The notes: a model not told the origin generated them from the sequence alone. 55,528 nucleotides of DNA from Limnohabitans sp. Rim8 (GCF_945901735.1 NZ_CAMDLM010000028.1:1-55528), one strand, 5' to 3'; counted from the stretch's first letter, positions 36,451 to 46,497 are shown. Numbers and translations: made by a program.

Positions 36451-37289
36451 TGAACGCGGTCAGTCAGCAGTTCCCAAACAGGGGTCAGTTGGCCCGGCAA
36501 GAAGGGCAGGGTACCCAAGTCGATGCGGCTTTCGTCGGGGCTGTGAAAGTCACTGCCACGAGAGGCGGCCAAGTTGAATTCGAGTGCGGTTTCTGCGTAG
36601 CGCACTGCTTCAGGAGACGAGTGGCTCCCGGTGATGACTTCGACGCCGCGCCCACCGTGCGCTTTGAATTCACTGAACAGGGCGTACTCCTCGTTGGGAC
36701 TGAAGCCGTAGCGCGCCGGGTGGGCGATGATGGCCATGCCGCCGGCATCGGTGATCCATTGCACCGCTTCCTGCAGGCGTGCCCAGCGGTGCGGCACGAA
36801 GCCGGGTTTGCCCTCGGTCAGGTATTTGCGAAACACTTCCGAGGTGTCGCTGCACACGCCTGTGTCGACCAGGTGCCGCGCAAAGTGGGTGCGTGAAATC
36901 AATTCAGGGTTGCCAACATAGCGCAGCGCGCCCTCGTAGCAGTTGAGGATGCCGACTTTGGCCAGGCCATCCGACATTTCCTGGGCGCGTTCACTGCGGC
37001 CGCCTCGGGTGCGGCGCAGGCCTGCCACCAAAGCGCTGTTGTGCGCGTCGAAACCCAGGCCCACAATGTGCACCGTCTGGTGGGCAAAGGTGACCGAAAT
37101 TTCAGTGCCTGTGAGGTAGGGCAGACCTTGCGCTCGGGCAGCGGCCAAGGCGCGCTCCTGACCGCCCACCTCGTCGTGATCGGTCAGCGCCCACAGTTCC
37201 ACGCCGTTGGTTTTGGCGCGTTCGGCAAGGGCTTCGGGGGTGAGGGTGCCGTCAGAGATGACGGAGTGGCAGTGCAGGTCGGCGTTCAT
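36447..37289 (-). CDS. PHP-domain 3',5'-nucleoside bisphosphate phosphatase (RNase AM/YciV-like)
   Basis: A 280-residue PHP phosphoesterase starting MNADLHCHSVISDGTLTPEA. Metal-binding motifs are DLHCHS, ALTDHDEVGG, AIIAHPARYGFS and the C-terminal GSDFHSPDE. E. coli RnaseAM (YciV) degrades short oligoribonucleotides and pAp and matures 23S and other rRNA 5' ends. It is the first gene of a minus-strand unit with EamA and yciO. The start is chosen for its GGAAGG lead; two more ATGs lie just upstream. Confidence 0.9.
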   Translation of the reverse strand: MNADLHCHSVISDGTLTPEALAERAKTNGVELWALTDHDEVGGQERALAAARAQGLPYLTGTEISVTFAHQTVHIVGLGFDAHNSALVAGLRRTRGGRSERAQEMSDGLAKVGILNCYEGALRYVGNPELISRTHFARHLVDTGVCSDTSEVFRKYLTEGKPGFVPHRWARLQEAVQWITDAGGMAIIAHPARYGFSPNEEYALFSEFKAHGGRGVEVITGSHSSPEAVRYAETALEFNLAASRGSDFHSPDESRIDLGTLPFLPGQLTPVWELLTDRVQ

Positions 37290-37411
37290 CATGCCTTCCA
37301 TTTTAGGCGCATGCTGCCGGGACGGTGCAGCTTGTGGGGTCATTGGGGATGCGAGGCCCAGGGGTCTGTAACAGCCCTGCACTTTCTCGGGCTCGGACCT
37401 GTGGCCGATAA

Positions 37412-37702
<291 letters not shown>

Positions 37703-37712
37703 GGCATAAGCT

Positions 37713-38357
37713 TCAGCGCTGCTCACCGGGTTCGGTCGTGGGTGCGGGTTCTGCTTTGGGCGGCCTGGGTGGTTTGGGCCTGGGGGGCTTGCTGGTATGA
37801 ATTTTCACCATCGCTTTTTCCATCTCCCCCGTCAACAAAAGCGGCAAAGCCAACACCGCGCGGTGGATGCTGTCGTCGATGGCTTTGCGGTGCTCCAGCA
37901 TCGGCTTCTTTAAAACCCAGCTGACCACTTCGGCCTTGTCGCCCGGGTGGCCCACGCCAATGCGCAGCCGCCAATAGTCGGCCGTGCCCAGTTGGGCATG
38001 GATGTCGCGCAGGCCGTTGTGGCCAGCGTGGCTGCCACCGAGTTTGAGTTTGGCCTCGCCCGGCACGATGTCGAGTTCGTCGTGTGCCACCAGAATCTCT
38101 TGCGGTTGGATTTTGAAGAACCTGGCCAGGGCGCTCACCGACTTGCCTGACAGGTTCATGTAGGTCTGCGGTTCCAGCAACCAAATGGTCTGGCCGCCAA
38201 CCGTGGTGCGGGCCACCAGGCCGTGGTAGCTGCGCTCCGGCACCAACGAGACCTTGAGTTCGCGGGCGATGGCATCGATCCACCAAAAACCGGCGTTGTG
38301 CCGGGTGTCTTCGTATTCGTTGCCCGGGTTGCCCAGGCCGACAAGCAGTTTGATCAT
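37713..38357 (-). CDS. pth: Peptidyl-tRNA hydrolase
   Basis: Recycles peptidyl-tRNA released from stalled ribosomes. The 214 residues start [20 protein letters not shown], with catalytic His in [35 protein letters not shown] and the conserved [20 protein letters not shown] follow. The body ends near residue 187. A Pro/Lys-rich tail ([15 protein letters not shown] onward) of about 25 residues is extra to the typical enzyme. Last gene of the lolB-ispE-prs-rplY-pth run. Confidence 0.96.
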   Translation of the reverse strand: MIKLLVGLGNPGNEYEDTRHNAGFWWIDAIARELKVSLVPERSYHGLVARTTVGGQTIWLLEPQTYMNLSGKSVSALARFFKIQPQEILVAHDELDIVPGEAKLKLGGSHAGHNGLRDIHAQLGTADYWRLRIGVGHPGDKAEVVSWVLKKPMLEHRKAIDDSIHRAVLALPLLLTGEMEKAMVKIHTSKPPRPKPPRPPKAEPAPTTEPGEQR

Positions 38358-38414
38358 GGTGCGAGATTATCCTTGCTGCGGGCTACGCAGCGGCCACGCA
38401 TGGGCACAAAGCAA

Positions 38415-38436
38415 AAGGCCCGCTTGCGCGGGCCTT
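38415..38436 (-). terminator. Hairpin between rplY and pth
   Basis: AAGGCCCGC (38415-38423) pairs with GCGGGCCTT (38428-38436) around a 4-base loop. On the minus strand it is followed by TT then GC, so the T-run is short. Probably an attenuator or weak terminator within the rplY-pth run. Confidence 0.6.
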
Positions 38437-38470
38437 GAAAGAGCAGGGCTTGAAAGCCCGAGCCAGAAGA

Positions 38471-39097
38471 TTACTTCTTGCCTTTGCCCTTGCCTTTGGC
38501 TTCCACAGGAGCGGCCACGGGGGCTGCCACAACTTCTTCTACAGGCGCTACCACGGACACGAGGACCGGGTTTTTCTTGCCGTGGGTGACGGCCTTGCAG
38601 CCTGCAGGCAAGGTGATGTCGTTCAGATGCAAAGACACACCCTTGGTCAGGCCCTTCAGGTCCACCGCGATGAATTCGGGCAGGTTGGCGGGCAGGCAAG
38701 CGACTTCGATCTCAGTGGCCACATGGGTGATCGTGCACTTGTCGGTTTTGACCGCTTCAGACTCGTCTTGGCCACTGAAGTGCAATGGCACTTTCATGTG
38801 CAAAGTGGTGTTGGCGTCGACGCGCTGGAAGTCGATGTGTTGCACCAATTGTTTGTAGGGGTGCATTTGGTAGTCACGCAGCAACACTTTGCTGGACTGA
38901 CCGTTGAATTCCATGTCCAGAATCGAAGCGTGGAAGGCTTCCTTTTTCAGGGCGTGCCACAAAGCGTTGTGGTCCAGCTCGATAAGTTGGGGCGCCGATG
39001 TGGAACCGTAAACGATGCCAGGTGTGCGACCGGAATTGCGGAGACGGCGGCTCGCACCCGTACCCTGCTTGGCGCGCTCAAAAGCGACGAATTTCAT
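38471..39097 (-). CDS. rplY: 50S ribosomal protein L25 (CTC/TL5 form)
   Basis: A 208-residue 5S rRNA-binding protein of the general stress protein CTC type. The N-terminal L25 domain starts [20 protein letters not shown], with [11 protein letters not shown]; a second beta domain follows. The last 25 residues are Ala/Val/Pro- and then Gly/Lys-rich ([10 protein letters not shown]). The start is supported by AAGGAGAAATGT just upstream. It lies between prs and pth, but a strong terminator separates it from prs. Confidence 0.96.
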   Translation of the reverse strand: MKFVAFERAKQGTGASRRLRNSGRTPGIVYGSTSAPQLIELDHNALWHALKKEAFHASILDMEFNGQSSKVLLRDYQMHPYKQLVQHIDFQRVDANTTLHMKVPLHFSGQDESEAVKTDKCTITHVATEIEVACLPANLPEFIAVDLKGLTKGVSLHLNDITLPAGCKAVTHGKKNPVLVSVVAPVEEVVAAPVAAPVEAKGKGKGKK

Positions 39098-39142
39098 ACA
39101 TTTCTCCTTATGGGGTCCACCGCGACCAGTGCGACCCTGACT

Positions 39143-39176
39143 CAAAAAAGCCAGCCAGTCCATCAGGACGGCTGGC
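39143..39176 (-). terminator. Intrinsic terminator between prs and rplY
   Basis: GCCAGCC-A-GTCC (39150-39161) pairs with GGAC-GGCTGGC (39166-39176), with one bulged base. On the minus strand the stem is followed by CTTTTTTGAG. This is a strong intrinsic terminator 20 bases after prs, so rplY should also have its own promoter or receive readthrough. Confidence 0.8.
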
Positions 39177-39196
39177 CGCTAAAGGCCTCTTTCCGA

Positions 39197-40168
39197 TCAG
39201 GTTTGATCGGAAAAAAGGCTCATCACCGACTCGCCATGGGCAATCCGGTTGATCGTTTCGGCGATCAGCGGAGCCACGGAGAGTTGGCGAATCTTGGTGC
39301 ACGCTGCGGCTTCTGACGTCAGCGGTATGGTGTTGGTGACCACGACTTCGTCGAGTGCTTCGCCCTTGGCGATGCGTTCGATGGCCGGACCCGAAAAGAT
39401 CGGGTGTGTGCAATAGGCGTAAACTTTTTTGGCGCCGCGCTCTTTGAGCACTTCGGCGGCTTTGACCAAGGTGCCTGCGGTGTCGATCATGTCGTCCATG
39501 ATCACGCAGTTGCGGCCTTCGATCTCGCCAATCACGTGCATGACTTCAGACACATTGGCTTTGGGGCGGCGTTTGTCGATGATGGCCAGGTCGCAACCGA
39601 GTTGCTTGGCCAGTGCGCGAGCGCGCACGACGCCGCCCACATCAGGGGAGACGACAATCAGGTCTTCGTAATTTTTCTGGCGCAGATCACCCAGTAGCAC
39701 GGGGGACGCGTAAATGTTGTCGACCGGGATGTCAAAAAAGCCTTGAATTTGGTCAGCGTGCAAGTCCATGGTCAGGACGCGGTCCACACCCACAGCCTGC
39801 AGCATGTTGGCCACCACCTTGGCAGAGATCGGCACACGGGTCGAGCGTGGGCGACGGTCTTGGCGGGCGTAACCGAAATAAGGGATGACGGCACTGATGC
39901 GACCAGCCGATGCGCGTTTGAACGCGTCGACCATGATCAGCAGTTCCATCAGGTTTTCGTTGGTCGGTGCGCAGGTGGACTGAACCACAAACACTTCACG
40001 AGCACGGACGTTTTGCTTGAGTTCGACGGTGACTTCGCCGTCCGAGAAGCGGCCCACATCGACGGCACCGAGTTGTGTGCCCAGGCATTTGGCAATTTCG
40101 GCGGCCAACACGGGATTGGCATTGCCGGTGAACAGCATGAATTCTGGGGGGAGTGAAGCAGGCTGCAT
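39197..40168 (-). CDS. prs: Ribose-phosphate pyrophosphokinase
   Basis: Makes PRPP from ribose 5-phosphate and ATP. The 323 residues include [20 protein letters not shown] near the N-terminus, the ATP/metal motif [17 protein letters not shown], and [19 protein letters not shown]. The PRPP-binding loop is [16 protein letters not shown]. Start ATG 40168 is favoured by GGA six bases ahead; ATG 40174 is an alternative. It follows tRNA-Gln and ispE on the same strand. Confidence 0.97.
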   Translation of the reverse strand: MQPASLPPEFMLFTGNANPVLAAEIAKCLGTQLGAVDVGRFSDGEVTVELKQNVRAREVFVVQSTCAPTNENLMELLIMVDAFKRASAGRISAVIPYFGYARQDRRPRSTRVPISAKVVANMLQAVGVDRVLTMDLHADQIQGFFDIPVDNIYASPVLLGDLRQKNYEDLIVVSPDVGGVVRARALAKQLGCDLAIIDKRRPKANVSEVMHVIGEIEGRNCVIMDDMIDTAGTLVKAAEVLKERGAKKVYAYCTHPIFSGPAIERIAKGEALDEVVVTNTIPLTSEAAACTKIRQLSVAPLIAETINRIAHGESVMSLFSDQT

Positions 40169-40215
40169 GGGCATTCCAGCGATCAGATAAAGGGGCCTGT
40201 ACGAATGAACGTATT

Positions 40216-40292
40216 TGGCAGGGGAAGAAGGACTCGAACCTTCGCATGCTGGAATCAAAATCCAGTGCCTTAACCAACTTGGCGACTCCCCT
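40216..40292 (-). tRNA. tRNA-Gln (anticodon UUG)
   Basis: A 77-base tRNA on the minus strand with encoded CCA (TGG at 40216-40218). The acceptor stem AGGGGAG pairs with TTCCCCT (one G-U). The anticodon arm CTGGATTTTGATTCCAG has anticodon UUG. The T-arm GGTTCGAGTCC and D-arm GCCAAGTTGGTTAAGGC are standard. It lies between ispE and prs in the same direction, a position conserved in Burkholderiales. Confidence 0.96.
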
Positions 40293-40326
40293 ACACGGGT
40301 TGACCACTGAAACAGCGATCGACCGA

Positions 40327-41172
40327 TCAACTATCGCTGGATGCCCAAGCTTGCAAGGGATGAGCTTCCAAATTACTGCAAAGCCGGGCCAGAAAGAGGT
40401 CAGGGACCGTAACTTTCGTGGTGCTGTCCATGCAATGGGCAAACACGGCACTGCCGGAACCCGTCATTCTGGATTTGAGACCGGCTTGGTTGAGGGCTTG
40501 AAGGGCTTGCTCAACACCGGGGCACAAAGCCTGTGCAACGGATTGCAGGTCATTCTGACCGAAGTCATATGTCTCTGCAGCGAAGTTCGACATTGTAGCA
40601 GCGTTTGTGTCGCGTTTGAGGTCTGGGTGGGCAAAAATTTGAGAGGTATCGATGCCTTGGGGCGGCTTGACCACCCAAAACTGGGCGGCGGGCAGTTCGA
40701 TGGGGGTGATTTTTTCTCCCACGCCTTCGACCCAGGCGTTGTGCCCGCGCAGGAAAAATGGCACGTCTGCGCCCAGTTGAAGTCCCAACTTTTCCAACGT
40801 GGGCAGTTTGATTTTCAAACCCCACAAGCGGTTGAGTGCCAGCAGGCAAGTGGCCGCATCGGAGGAGCCGCCGCCCATGCCCGCTTGCGCGGGGATTTGT
40901 TTTTCAACAGCAATGTGCACGCCATCGGTGCAGCCGGTGTGGTTCTGCAGCAGCTGCGCTGCGCGGGTGATCAGGTCCTGGGCGGGCAGGGCGAGGGTGA
41001 GGTCTTCGCGGCTGATGGCACCACCGGGCCGCTTTTCAAAATGAAGCGTGTCGCACCAGTCGATCAGCATGAAGACCGATTGCAGTTCATGGTACCCATC
41101 GGGGCGACGGCCCGTGACGTGCAAAAACAAATTCAGTTTGGCCGGTGCAGGCACATCGTGCAGCGATTTCAT
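40327..41172 (-). CDS. ispE: 4-diphosphocytidyl-2-C-methyl-D-erythritol kinase
   Basis: GHMP kinase of the non-mevalonate isoprenoid pathway, 281 residues. [20 protein letters not shown] at the N-terminus is the family signature. The ATP loop is [17 protein letters not shown], and the C-terminal motif is [13 protein letters not shown]. It follows lolB by 45 bases and precedes tRNA-Gln and prs on the same strand. Confidence 0.96.
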   Translation of the reverse strand: MKSLHDVPAPAKLNLFLHVTGRRPDGYHELQSVFMLIDWCDTLHFEKRPGGAISREDLTLALPAQDLITRAAQLLQNHTGCTDGVHIAVEKQIPAQAGMGGGSSDAATCLLALNRLWGLKIKLPTLEKLGLQLGADVPFFLRGHNAWVEGVGEKITPIELPAAQFWVVKPPQGIDTSQIFAHPDLKRDTNAATMSNFAAETYDFGQNDLQSVAQALCPGVEQALQALNQAGLKSRMTGSGSAVFAHCMDSTTKVTVPDLFLARLCSNLEAHPLQAWASSDS

Positions 41173-41217
41173 AGAGGGATTATCGCCAGGCTTGCGGTAC
41201 CCGAAAAAAAGGCCAGC

Positions 41218-41739
41218 TCAGCGGTCCAGCGCGATCCGCAGCACCGCACCGGGGCTGGGTTCGCGCCGCTCTGCGCGGATGCGGCCTTGGGCGTGAGCCG
41301 ACAAGTCGACTTGCCAGCCGGGCGCCTCGGCGGGGCGGCCCGCCAACCACTCGAACAAGGCCGCTATGGGCAGTTCCGTGCCCGTCAGGCGAGCCCCCAG
41401 CCTTTGCAGACTCGGGCTGTCCACTTGTTGCTGGCCTTGCGCCAGGCGTGCGCCTTGGGGCGTCCACTCCAAGCGGGCCAGAGTGGTGCCGATGGGGCTG
41501 AGCAAGACCATCTCACCGACCAGGGCCGAGCCTTGCAGTTCAAAACCTGCACTCAGCGATTCCGGGGGGTCCTTGAGCACCTGGATGGCCATGCGCCCGG
41601 ACCAGTAGGCCTTGTCGTCCACCGGGATCATTCGGGGGGAGGCGCAGCCCGCGGCCAGCAAGGTGCAGGACATGGCCAGAGCCAAAACCCGTCGCCGACC
41701 GTCGCAGTGGGACTCTTTGGCGAGTGCGCAGGATTTCAT
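41218..41739 (-). CDS. lolB: Outer-membrane lipoprotein LolB
   Basis: Receives lipoproteins from LolA and inserts them in the outer membrane. The 173-residue precursor has a lipobox LLAAGC with Ala after the Cys, consistent with outer-membrane sorting. A YWSGRMAIQVL strand follows the linker, with FELQGSALVGEMVLLSPIG and ALFEWLAGRPAEAPGWQVD further on. The start overlaps the TPR gene stop (ATGA). A longer in-frame extension is antisense-like and not family-like. Confidence 0.92.
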   Translation of the reverse strand: MKSCALAKESHCDGRRRVLALAMSCTLLAAGCASPRMIPVDDKAYWSGRMAIQVLKDPPESLSAGFELQGSALVGEMVLLSPIGTTLARLEWTPQGARLAQGQQQVDSPSLQRLGARLTGTELPIAALFEWLAGRPAEAPGWQVDLSAHAQGRIRAERREPSPGAVLRIALDR

Positions 41740-43481
41740 GGCTTGAATTCGAAGCGCTTCAAGGTTTCGACCAAGGTGTCGTTGTCGGCTTTGAGCAGCA
41801 AACCTTCGCGCCAGATCGCCCCGGCTTCCTGACGCTGCCCCATGACCCACAGCACTTCACCCAGATGGGCTGCAATTTCTGCGTCAGGGCGGGTTTTGTA
41901 GGCTGCCTGCAATATTTTGAGTGCCTCGGCATATTGGCCTTGGCGAAACGCGACCCAGCCCAGGCTGTCCTGAATGTAGGCATCTTCGGGGGCCAGCTGC
42001 AGGGCCTGCGTGATCAGTTGGCGGGCTTCAACGAGACGGATGTTGCGATCGGCCAGGGAGTAACCCAGGGCGTTGAAGGCCTGGGGATCTTCGGGTTTGA
42101 GTTTGATGAGGTCGCGCAGCAAGCTTTCCATTTCGTCAAAGCGTTTGAGCTTTTCGTTGACCAAGGCCATCTCCGACATCAAGTCGGTGTTTTGCGGCTG
42201 TGCAATCAGGGCTTGCTTGACCATGGTGTGTGCCTCGTCCAATTGCTTGTTGTCCCGCAACCACATCGACTGCACCAGAATTTTGCGCGTGGCCTGCTCG
42301 GCATTGGTGGTTTTGATTTGTGCAAGCACCTGCCGTGCTTCTTCCTTGCGCCCTTGCTGTGTGAGCAAGTCGGCGCGGCGACTGGCCAGCTTGATGGGGT
42401 CGGCGCCCGGCGGCACCTGGGCCAGCCATTGCGCGGCTTGAGGCAGTTGACCTTGGCGCTGCGCCATTTGGGCCAACGCCATCAAGGCCTCGGACAAACC
42501 GTTTGGCGTTTCTTTGTCCTGACTGGCTTGGGCCAGTTCCACGTGCTTGCGCAGTTTTTCTTCAGCCCGGGCCAGCTGGCCAGTTTCCTGCAGCAGCAAA
42601 CCATGCACCAGCCAGCCATCGGCGAAGGCGGGGTGCTCTGCGTTCAGGCGGGCGAGCTGGCGCAAGGCTTCGGCCTGCTGGGATTGGGAGATGAGGTGCC
42701 TTGCATAGCCCATTCTCAATTCAGGCTGCACCGGGCCTTGCATGGCTTGGGCCAACAAGGGCTTCATCTCGGCCGGTGCTGCACTGGCCAAGCTCAGTGC
42801 CAGGATCAGGGGCCCAGGGGCCGATGCATCGGCCGTGCGTCCCTGGCGCGTGGCTTCAACCGCCAGCGCCAATTGCCCAGCTTCGCGCCGCATGCGCCCC
42901 ACGGTGGTCCAGGCAGCAGCGGCGGTGCTGCTTTGTTTCAAGGCCGCAGCCAGAGCTTTTTCGACCGTGTCGGCGGCGGCTTTTTTGTCTTGCACCCGGG
43001 CAAACACGCGGGGCACGGACGCAATGGCTGCATTTTGTTCGGCAGCAGGCAGCTCCCGGATCGAGACGCTCAGGGTTTGCCCTGCTTCGTCCACCCGGTT
43101 CAGGGCCAGCAAAATTTGCAACAGGTAACGGTTGGCTTCTGTAGCCCCGGGGATGGCGCTCTTCCAAGCCTGGGCCGCTTGCAAAGCCGATTCGCCAGAG
43201 CGTGATTGCAAGGCCAGGTCAACGGCGCGTTGGAACAGTGCCGGATCGCGGGTTTTGCGTGCAGCATCCAGGATGAAGGAAAACCCACTGCCCGGCGAGC
43301 CGCTTCGCACGTTCAATTCGCCCAACAGCAATTGGTAAAACAAAGCTGCATCCAGTGCGGATTGAGGCACAGGGGCTTTGTCGGCAGTGGGGGGTTGGGT
43401 GGCTTGGGCTGGCGTGGCCGGTTGCGCCCAAGCGCTCCAGACGCAAGAGGAGATGAGGGCAAGTCGAAACCAGAATTTCAT
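41736..43481 (-). CDS. Exported TPR-repeat protein upstream of lolB
   Basis: A 581-residue protein with a signal peptide (FWFRLALISSCVWSAWAQ). It then consists of helical repeat units, with clear TPR matches such as DPQAFNALGYSLADRN, DAYIQDSLGWVAFRQGQYAE and AEIAAHLGEVLWVMGQRQ near the C-terminus. Such proteins precede lolB in many betaproteobacteria and are probably periplasmic scaffold or assembly proteins. Its stop overlaps the lolB start, so they are translationally coupled. It diverges from mutM by 70 bases. Specific partners unknown. Confidence 0.9.
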   Translation of the reverse strand: MKFWFRLALISSCVWSAWAQPATPAQATQPPTADKAPVPQSALDAALFYQLLLGELNVRSGSPGSGFSFILDAARKTRDPALFQRAVDLALQSRSGESALQAAQAWKSAIPGATEANRYLLQILLALNRVDEAGQTLSVSIRELPAAEQNAAIASVPRVFARVQDKKAAADTVEKALAAALKQSSTAAAAWTTVGRMRREAGQLALAVEATRQGRTADASAPGPLILALSLASAAPAEMKPLLAQAMQGPVQPELRMGYARHLISQSQQAEALRQLARLNAEHPAFADGWLVHGLLLQETGQLARAEEKLRKHVELAQASQDKETPNGLSEALMALAQMAQRQGQLPQAAQWLAQVPPGADPIKLASRRADLLTQQGRKEEARQVLAQIKTTNAEQATRKILVQSMWLRDNKQLDEAHTMVKQALIAQPQNTDLMSEMALVNEKLKRFDEMESLLRDLIKLKPEDPQAFNALGYSLADRNIRLVEARQLITQALQLAPEDAYIQDSLGWVAFRQGQYAEALKILQAAYKTRPDAEIAAHLGEVLWVMGQRQEAGAIWREGLLLKADNDTLVETLKRFEFKP

Positions 43482-43551
43482 GGCTTCATCATAATCCAGC
43501 CACCCCCTCGCGCGAACCGCGCGGCCCAAGCCCCTTTTTGCGCCAGAGCCC

Positions 43552-44367
43552 ATGCCCGAACTCCCCGAAGTTGAAGTGACCCGACGCAGTTTTGCCGACC
43601 GCATCGCCTCGGCCCACATTTTGTCGCTGTACCTGGGAAAGCCCCTGCGCTGGCCGCTGGGCGTGCCTGCAGCCAGCCTGGTGGGGCGGCAAATCTGGGG
43701 CGTGCGCAGGCGCGGCAAATACCTGCTGCTGGACCTGGACCAAGGTCTGCTGCTGGTGCATTTGGGCATGTCGGGCAGCCTGAACTTCGCCCCTGAACAG
43801 CCTGAAGCTGGCCCGCACGACCACATGGATTTGGTGACCGACCGGGGCGTGTTGCGCCTGCACGACCCTCGTCGCTTCGGGGCGGTGGTTTGGGCGCCGT
43901 CCGAAGACTCTGCCCAAGCGCAAAAGTTGCTGGGGCGGCTGGGTGTGGAGCCCTTGGGCGGCCAGTTCGATGTGACGGCCTTTGCCAGGGCCCTTAAAAA
44001 ACGCCAGTCGGCCATCAAACAGATTTTGCTGGCGGGGGGTGAGGTGGTGGGCGTGGGCAATATTTACGCCTCAGAGGCCTTGTTCATGGCGGGCATTCGT
44101 CCCACGACCAAAGCTTCGCGTCTGACCCAACCCCGGGTGGCCCGGCTGCATGCGGCCATCATTCAGGTGCTGAACCGCGCGGTGGAGCAGGGGGGCAGCT
44201 CGCTCAAGGATTTTGTGAGCGCCGAAGGTCGCACCGGTTACTTTCAGCTGGAAGCCGCGGTGTACGGTCGTGCGGGCGAGCCTTGCCGGGTATGCACCAC
44301 AAGCATCAAGTCCATGCTGCAAGGCCAGCGCACCACTTTTTACTGCCCCACATGCCAGAAACCGTGA
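43552..44367 (+). CDS. mutM: Formamidopyrimidine-DNA glycosylase
   Basis: Removes 8-oxoguanine and formamidopyrimidines from DNA. The 271-residue protein starts [18 protein letters not shown], with catalytic Pro2 and Glu3. The helix-two-turn-helix [20 protein letters not shown] and the C-terminal zinc finger (CRVC...CPTC at the end) are intact. It forms an oxidised-guanine repair pair with mutY, whose start overlaps its stop by one base. This tandem differs from E. coli, where mutM and mutY are unlinked. Confidence 0.97.
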   Translation: MPELPEVEVTRRSFADRIASAHILSLYLGKPLRWPLGVPAASLVGRQIWGVRRRGKYLLLDLDQGLLLVHLGMSGSLNFAPEQPEAGPHDHMDLVTDRGVLRLHDPRRFGAVVWAPSEDSAQAQKLLGRLGVEPLGGQFDVTAFARALKKRQSAIKQILLAGGEVVGVGNIYASEALFMAGIRPTTKASRLTQPRVARLHAAIIQVLNRAVEQGGSSLKDFVSAEGRTGYFQLEAAVYGRAGEPCRVCTTSIKSMLQGQRTTFYCPTCQKP

Positions 44368-45392
44368 TGACTTTGCCCGAAGGGTTTGCCCGCCGCATGG
44401 TCGATTGGCAGCGCCGGCACGGCCGCCAAAGCCTGCCCTGGCAAAACACCCAGGACCCTTACCGCGTGTGGCTGTCCGAGATCATGCTGCAGCAAACCCA
44501 GGTGAGCACGGTGCTGGACTACTTTCCCCGGTTCTTGACGCGCTTTCCCGATGTGGCTTGCCTCGCGGCTGCGCCGCAAGACGATGTGCTGGCGCTGTGG
44601 AGCGGCCTGGGTTATTACAGCCGCGCACGCAACCTGCACAAATGCGCCCAGGAGGTGATGGGGCGTTTTGGCGGGGCTTTTCCGCGCCGCGCCGAAGACC
44701 TGCAAACCTTGCCCGGCATTGGCCGATCCACCGCAGCGGCCATCGCGGCCTTTTGCTTTCAGGAGCGGGCCGCCATCTTGGACGGTAATGTTAAGCGCGT
44801 GTTGACCCGTGTGCTGGGCTATGGTGAGGATCTGGCGCTGGCCAAAAACGAAAAGGCTTTGTGGGCCTTGGCACAGGACCTATTGCCCAAGCAGGCGGTT
44901 GACATGCCACCTTACACCCAAGCCCTGATGGATTTGGGGGCCACCGTGTGTTTGCCGCGCAAGACCCAGTGTGAGGCTTGTCCTGTGAGCGCAGGGTGTC
45001 AGGCCAAAGCGCGGGGTGAGCCGCTGGCCTATCCCGTCAAAACCCGCAAACTCAAGCGCAGCAGCGCCACGTTGTGGCTGCTCTGGGCGGTCAATGCGCG
45101 AGGCCAGGTGTGGTTGCAAAAGCGGCCAGACACAGGCATTTGGGCCGGCTTGTTCAGTTTGCCGGTGTTTGAATCGGAAGCCCATTTGCTGGCTGCTTGG
45201 ACACAGGGCGGGGAGCCGCGATACATCGCGTCCTGGAAGCATGTGCTCACGCACCTCGATCTGCACCTGCACCCGGTTCACATGCTGGGGTCTGAACAGT
45301 TACCCCCGGTTTGTGATGGACAGTGGGTGGATGCCCAGGTCTGGCCAAATTTGGGTTTGCCCGCACCCATTCGGGCCTTGCTGGGTTCTTGA
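44367..45392 (+). CDS. mutY: A/G-specific adenine glycosylase
   Basis: Excises adenine opposite 8-oxoguanine. From ATG 44367 the protein has 341 residues. WLSEIMLQQTQVSTVLDYF and the helix-hairpin-helix LQTLPGIGRSTAAAIAAF are typical, with the catalytic Asp in the following region. The [4Fe-4S] motif is C-x6-C-x2-C-x5-C (CLPRKTQCEACPVSAGC). A C-terminal Nudix-like 8-oxoG-recognition domain starts near SATLWLLWAV. An ATG at 44352 is another possible start. It is coupled with mutM. Confidence 0.96.
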   Translation: MTLPEGFARRMVDWQRRHGRQSLPWQNTQDPYRVWLSEIMLQQTQVSTVLDYFPRFLTRFPDVACLAAAPQDDVLALWSGLGYYSRARNLHKCAQEVMGRFGGAFPRRAEDLQTLPGIGRSTAAAIAAFCFQERAAILDGNVKRVLTRVLGYGEDLALAKNEKALWALAQDLLPKQAVDMPPYTQALMDLGATVCLPRKTQCEACPVSAGCQAKARGEPLAYPVKTRKLKRSSATLWLLWAVNARGQVWLQKRPDTGIWAGLFSLPVFESEAHLLAAWTQGGEPRYIASWKHVLTHLDLHLHPVHMLGSEQLPPVCDGQWVDAQVWPNLGLPAPIRALLGS

Positions 45393-45483
45393 AAGCAAAC
45401 TCAGCGCGGGCTCTGAAATTCAACAATCCGTAATGCATTTCGTTTAGGTAAAATCGCTTTATTCATTGACCGGAGAAATTTCC

Positions 45484-46497
45484 ATGTCCAAAGCACCCAC
45501 CAAAACCCCAACCAAGGCTTTTGCCAGCCAGGCCGACCTGACCGAAAAGAAGATCACTTTCGAGCAACTCAGCCCACACTGCTGGGCCTACACCGCCGAG
45601 GGTGACCCCAACTCGGGCGTGATCATCGGGGACCGCTTCATCATGGTCAGCGACGCCACCGCCACCCCGGCCATGGCGCAAGACCTGATCAAGAAGATCC
45701 GCACCGTCAGCGACTTGCCCATCAAGTACGTGCTGCTGACCCACTACCACGCGGTGCGCGTGCTGGGTGCCTACGCCTACGCCGCCGAAGGTGCGACCGA
45801 GATCATCGCCAGCGAAGGCACTTTGGACTTGATCAAGGAGCGCGGCGCGCAAGACATGAAAAGCGAGATGGAGCGTTTTCCGCGCCTGTTCCGCGGCGCG
45901 GACAGCGTGCCCGGCCTGACCTGGCCCACCATGGTGGTCGGCGGCGGCAACCCCAACAAAGGCGAAGTGCCCGGCAAGCTGAGCATCAACCTGGGCGGCG
46001 TGGTGGTGCAAATCTGGCATCCGGGCCCAGGCCACACGCGTGGGGACACGATTGCCTGGGTGGAAGAAGAAAAAGTATTGTTCTCGGGCGACCTGGTCGA
46101 GTACGAAGCCGGTGTGTACACGGGCGACGCCCAGCTCGAAGAGTGGCCTGCCACCCTTGAAGCGCTGCGCGCCCTGAAGGCCGAGTTCATCGTGCCTGGC
46201 CGCGGCGAAGCCATGAAGGGCAACGCCAACGTGAACAAGGCGCTGGACTACACGAAGCGCTGGGTCGAGACCCTCTACAAAGCAGGCAAGGAAGCCGTGG
46301 CCGGCAAGATGGACCTGAAAGCCGCCATGGCCCACACCCGCCAAAGCATGGACCCGGTCTTTGGCCATGTGTTCATCTACGAGCACTGCCTGCCGTTTGA
46401 CGTGACACGTGCCTACGACGAAGCCAGCGGCATCAAGAACCCCCGCATCTGGACCGCCGAGCGCGACATGGAGATGTGGAAGGCGCTGCAAAGCTGA
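45484..46497 (+). CDS. Metallo-beta-lactamase-fold protein with degenerate metal motif
   Basis: A 337-residue MBL-fold protein starting MSKAPTKTPTKAF. Where the family has T-H-x-H-x-D-H, this reads THYHAVRVLGAYAY (T86, H87, H89). The Asp and third His are replaced by Val91 and Arg92. Other ligands remain: H184 in PGHTRGDTIAW (with H179 nearby) and D203 in FSGDLVEYEAG. It may bind one metal or use another site. GGAGAAATTTCC precedes the start. It is monocistronic and convergent with the DUF6279 gene. No functional assignment possible from sequence. Confidence 0.88.
   Translation: MSKAPTKTPTKAFASQADLTEKKITFEQLSPHCWAYTAEGDPNSGVIIGDRFIMVSDATATPAMAQDLIKKIRTVSDLPIKYVLLTHYHAVRVLGAYAYAAEGATEIIASEGTLDLIKERGAQDMKSEMERFPRLFRGADSVPGLTWPTMVVGGGNPNKGEVPGKLSINLGGVVVQIWHPGPGHTRGDTIAWVEEEKVLFSGDLVEYEAGVYTGDAQLEEWPATLEALRALKAEFIVPGRGEAMKGNANVNKALDYTKRWVETLYKAGKEAVAGKMDLKAAMAHTRQSMDPVFGHVFIYEHCLPFDVTRAYDEASGIKNPRIWTAERDMEMWKALQS

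Noticed and set aside
39191..39212. Hairpin TTCCGATCAGG/TGATCGGAA at the end of prs
   Set aside because: It lies mainly within the prs coding end and is followed by A rather than T on the plus strand; the true terminator is the next hairpin at 39143-39176.
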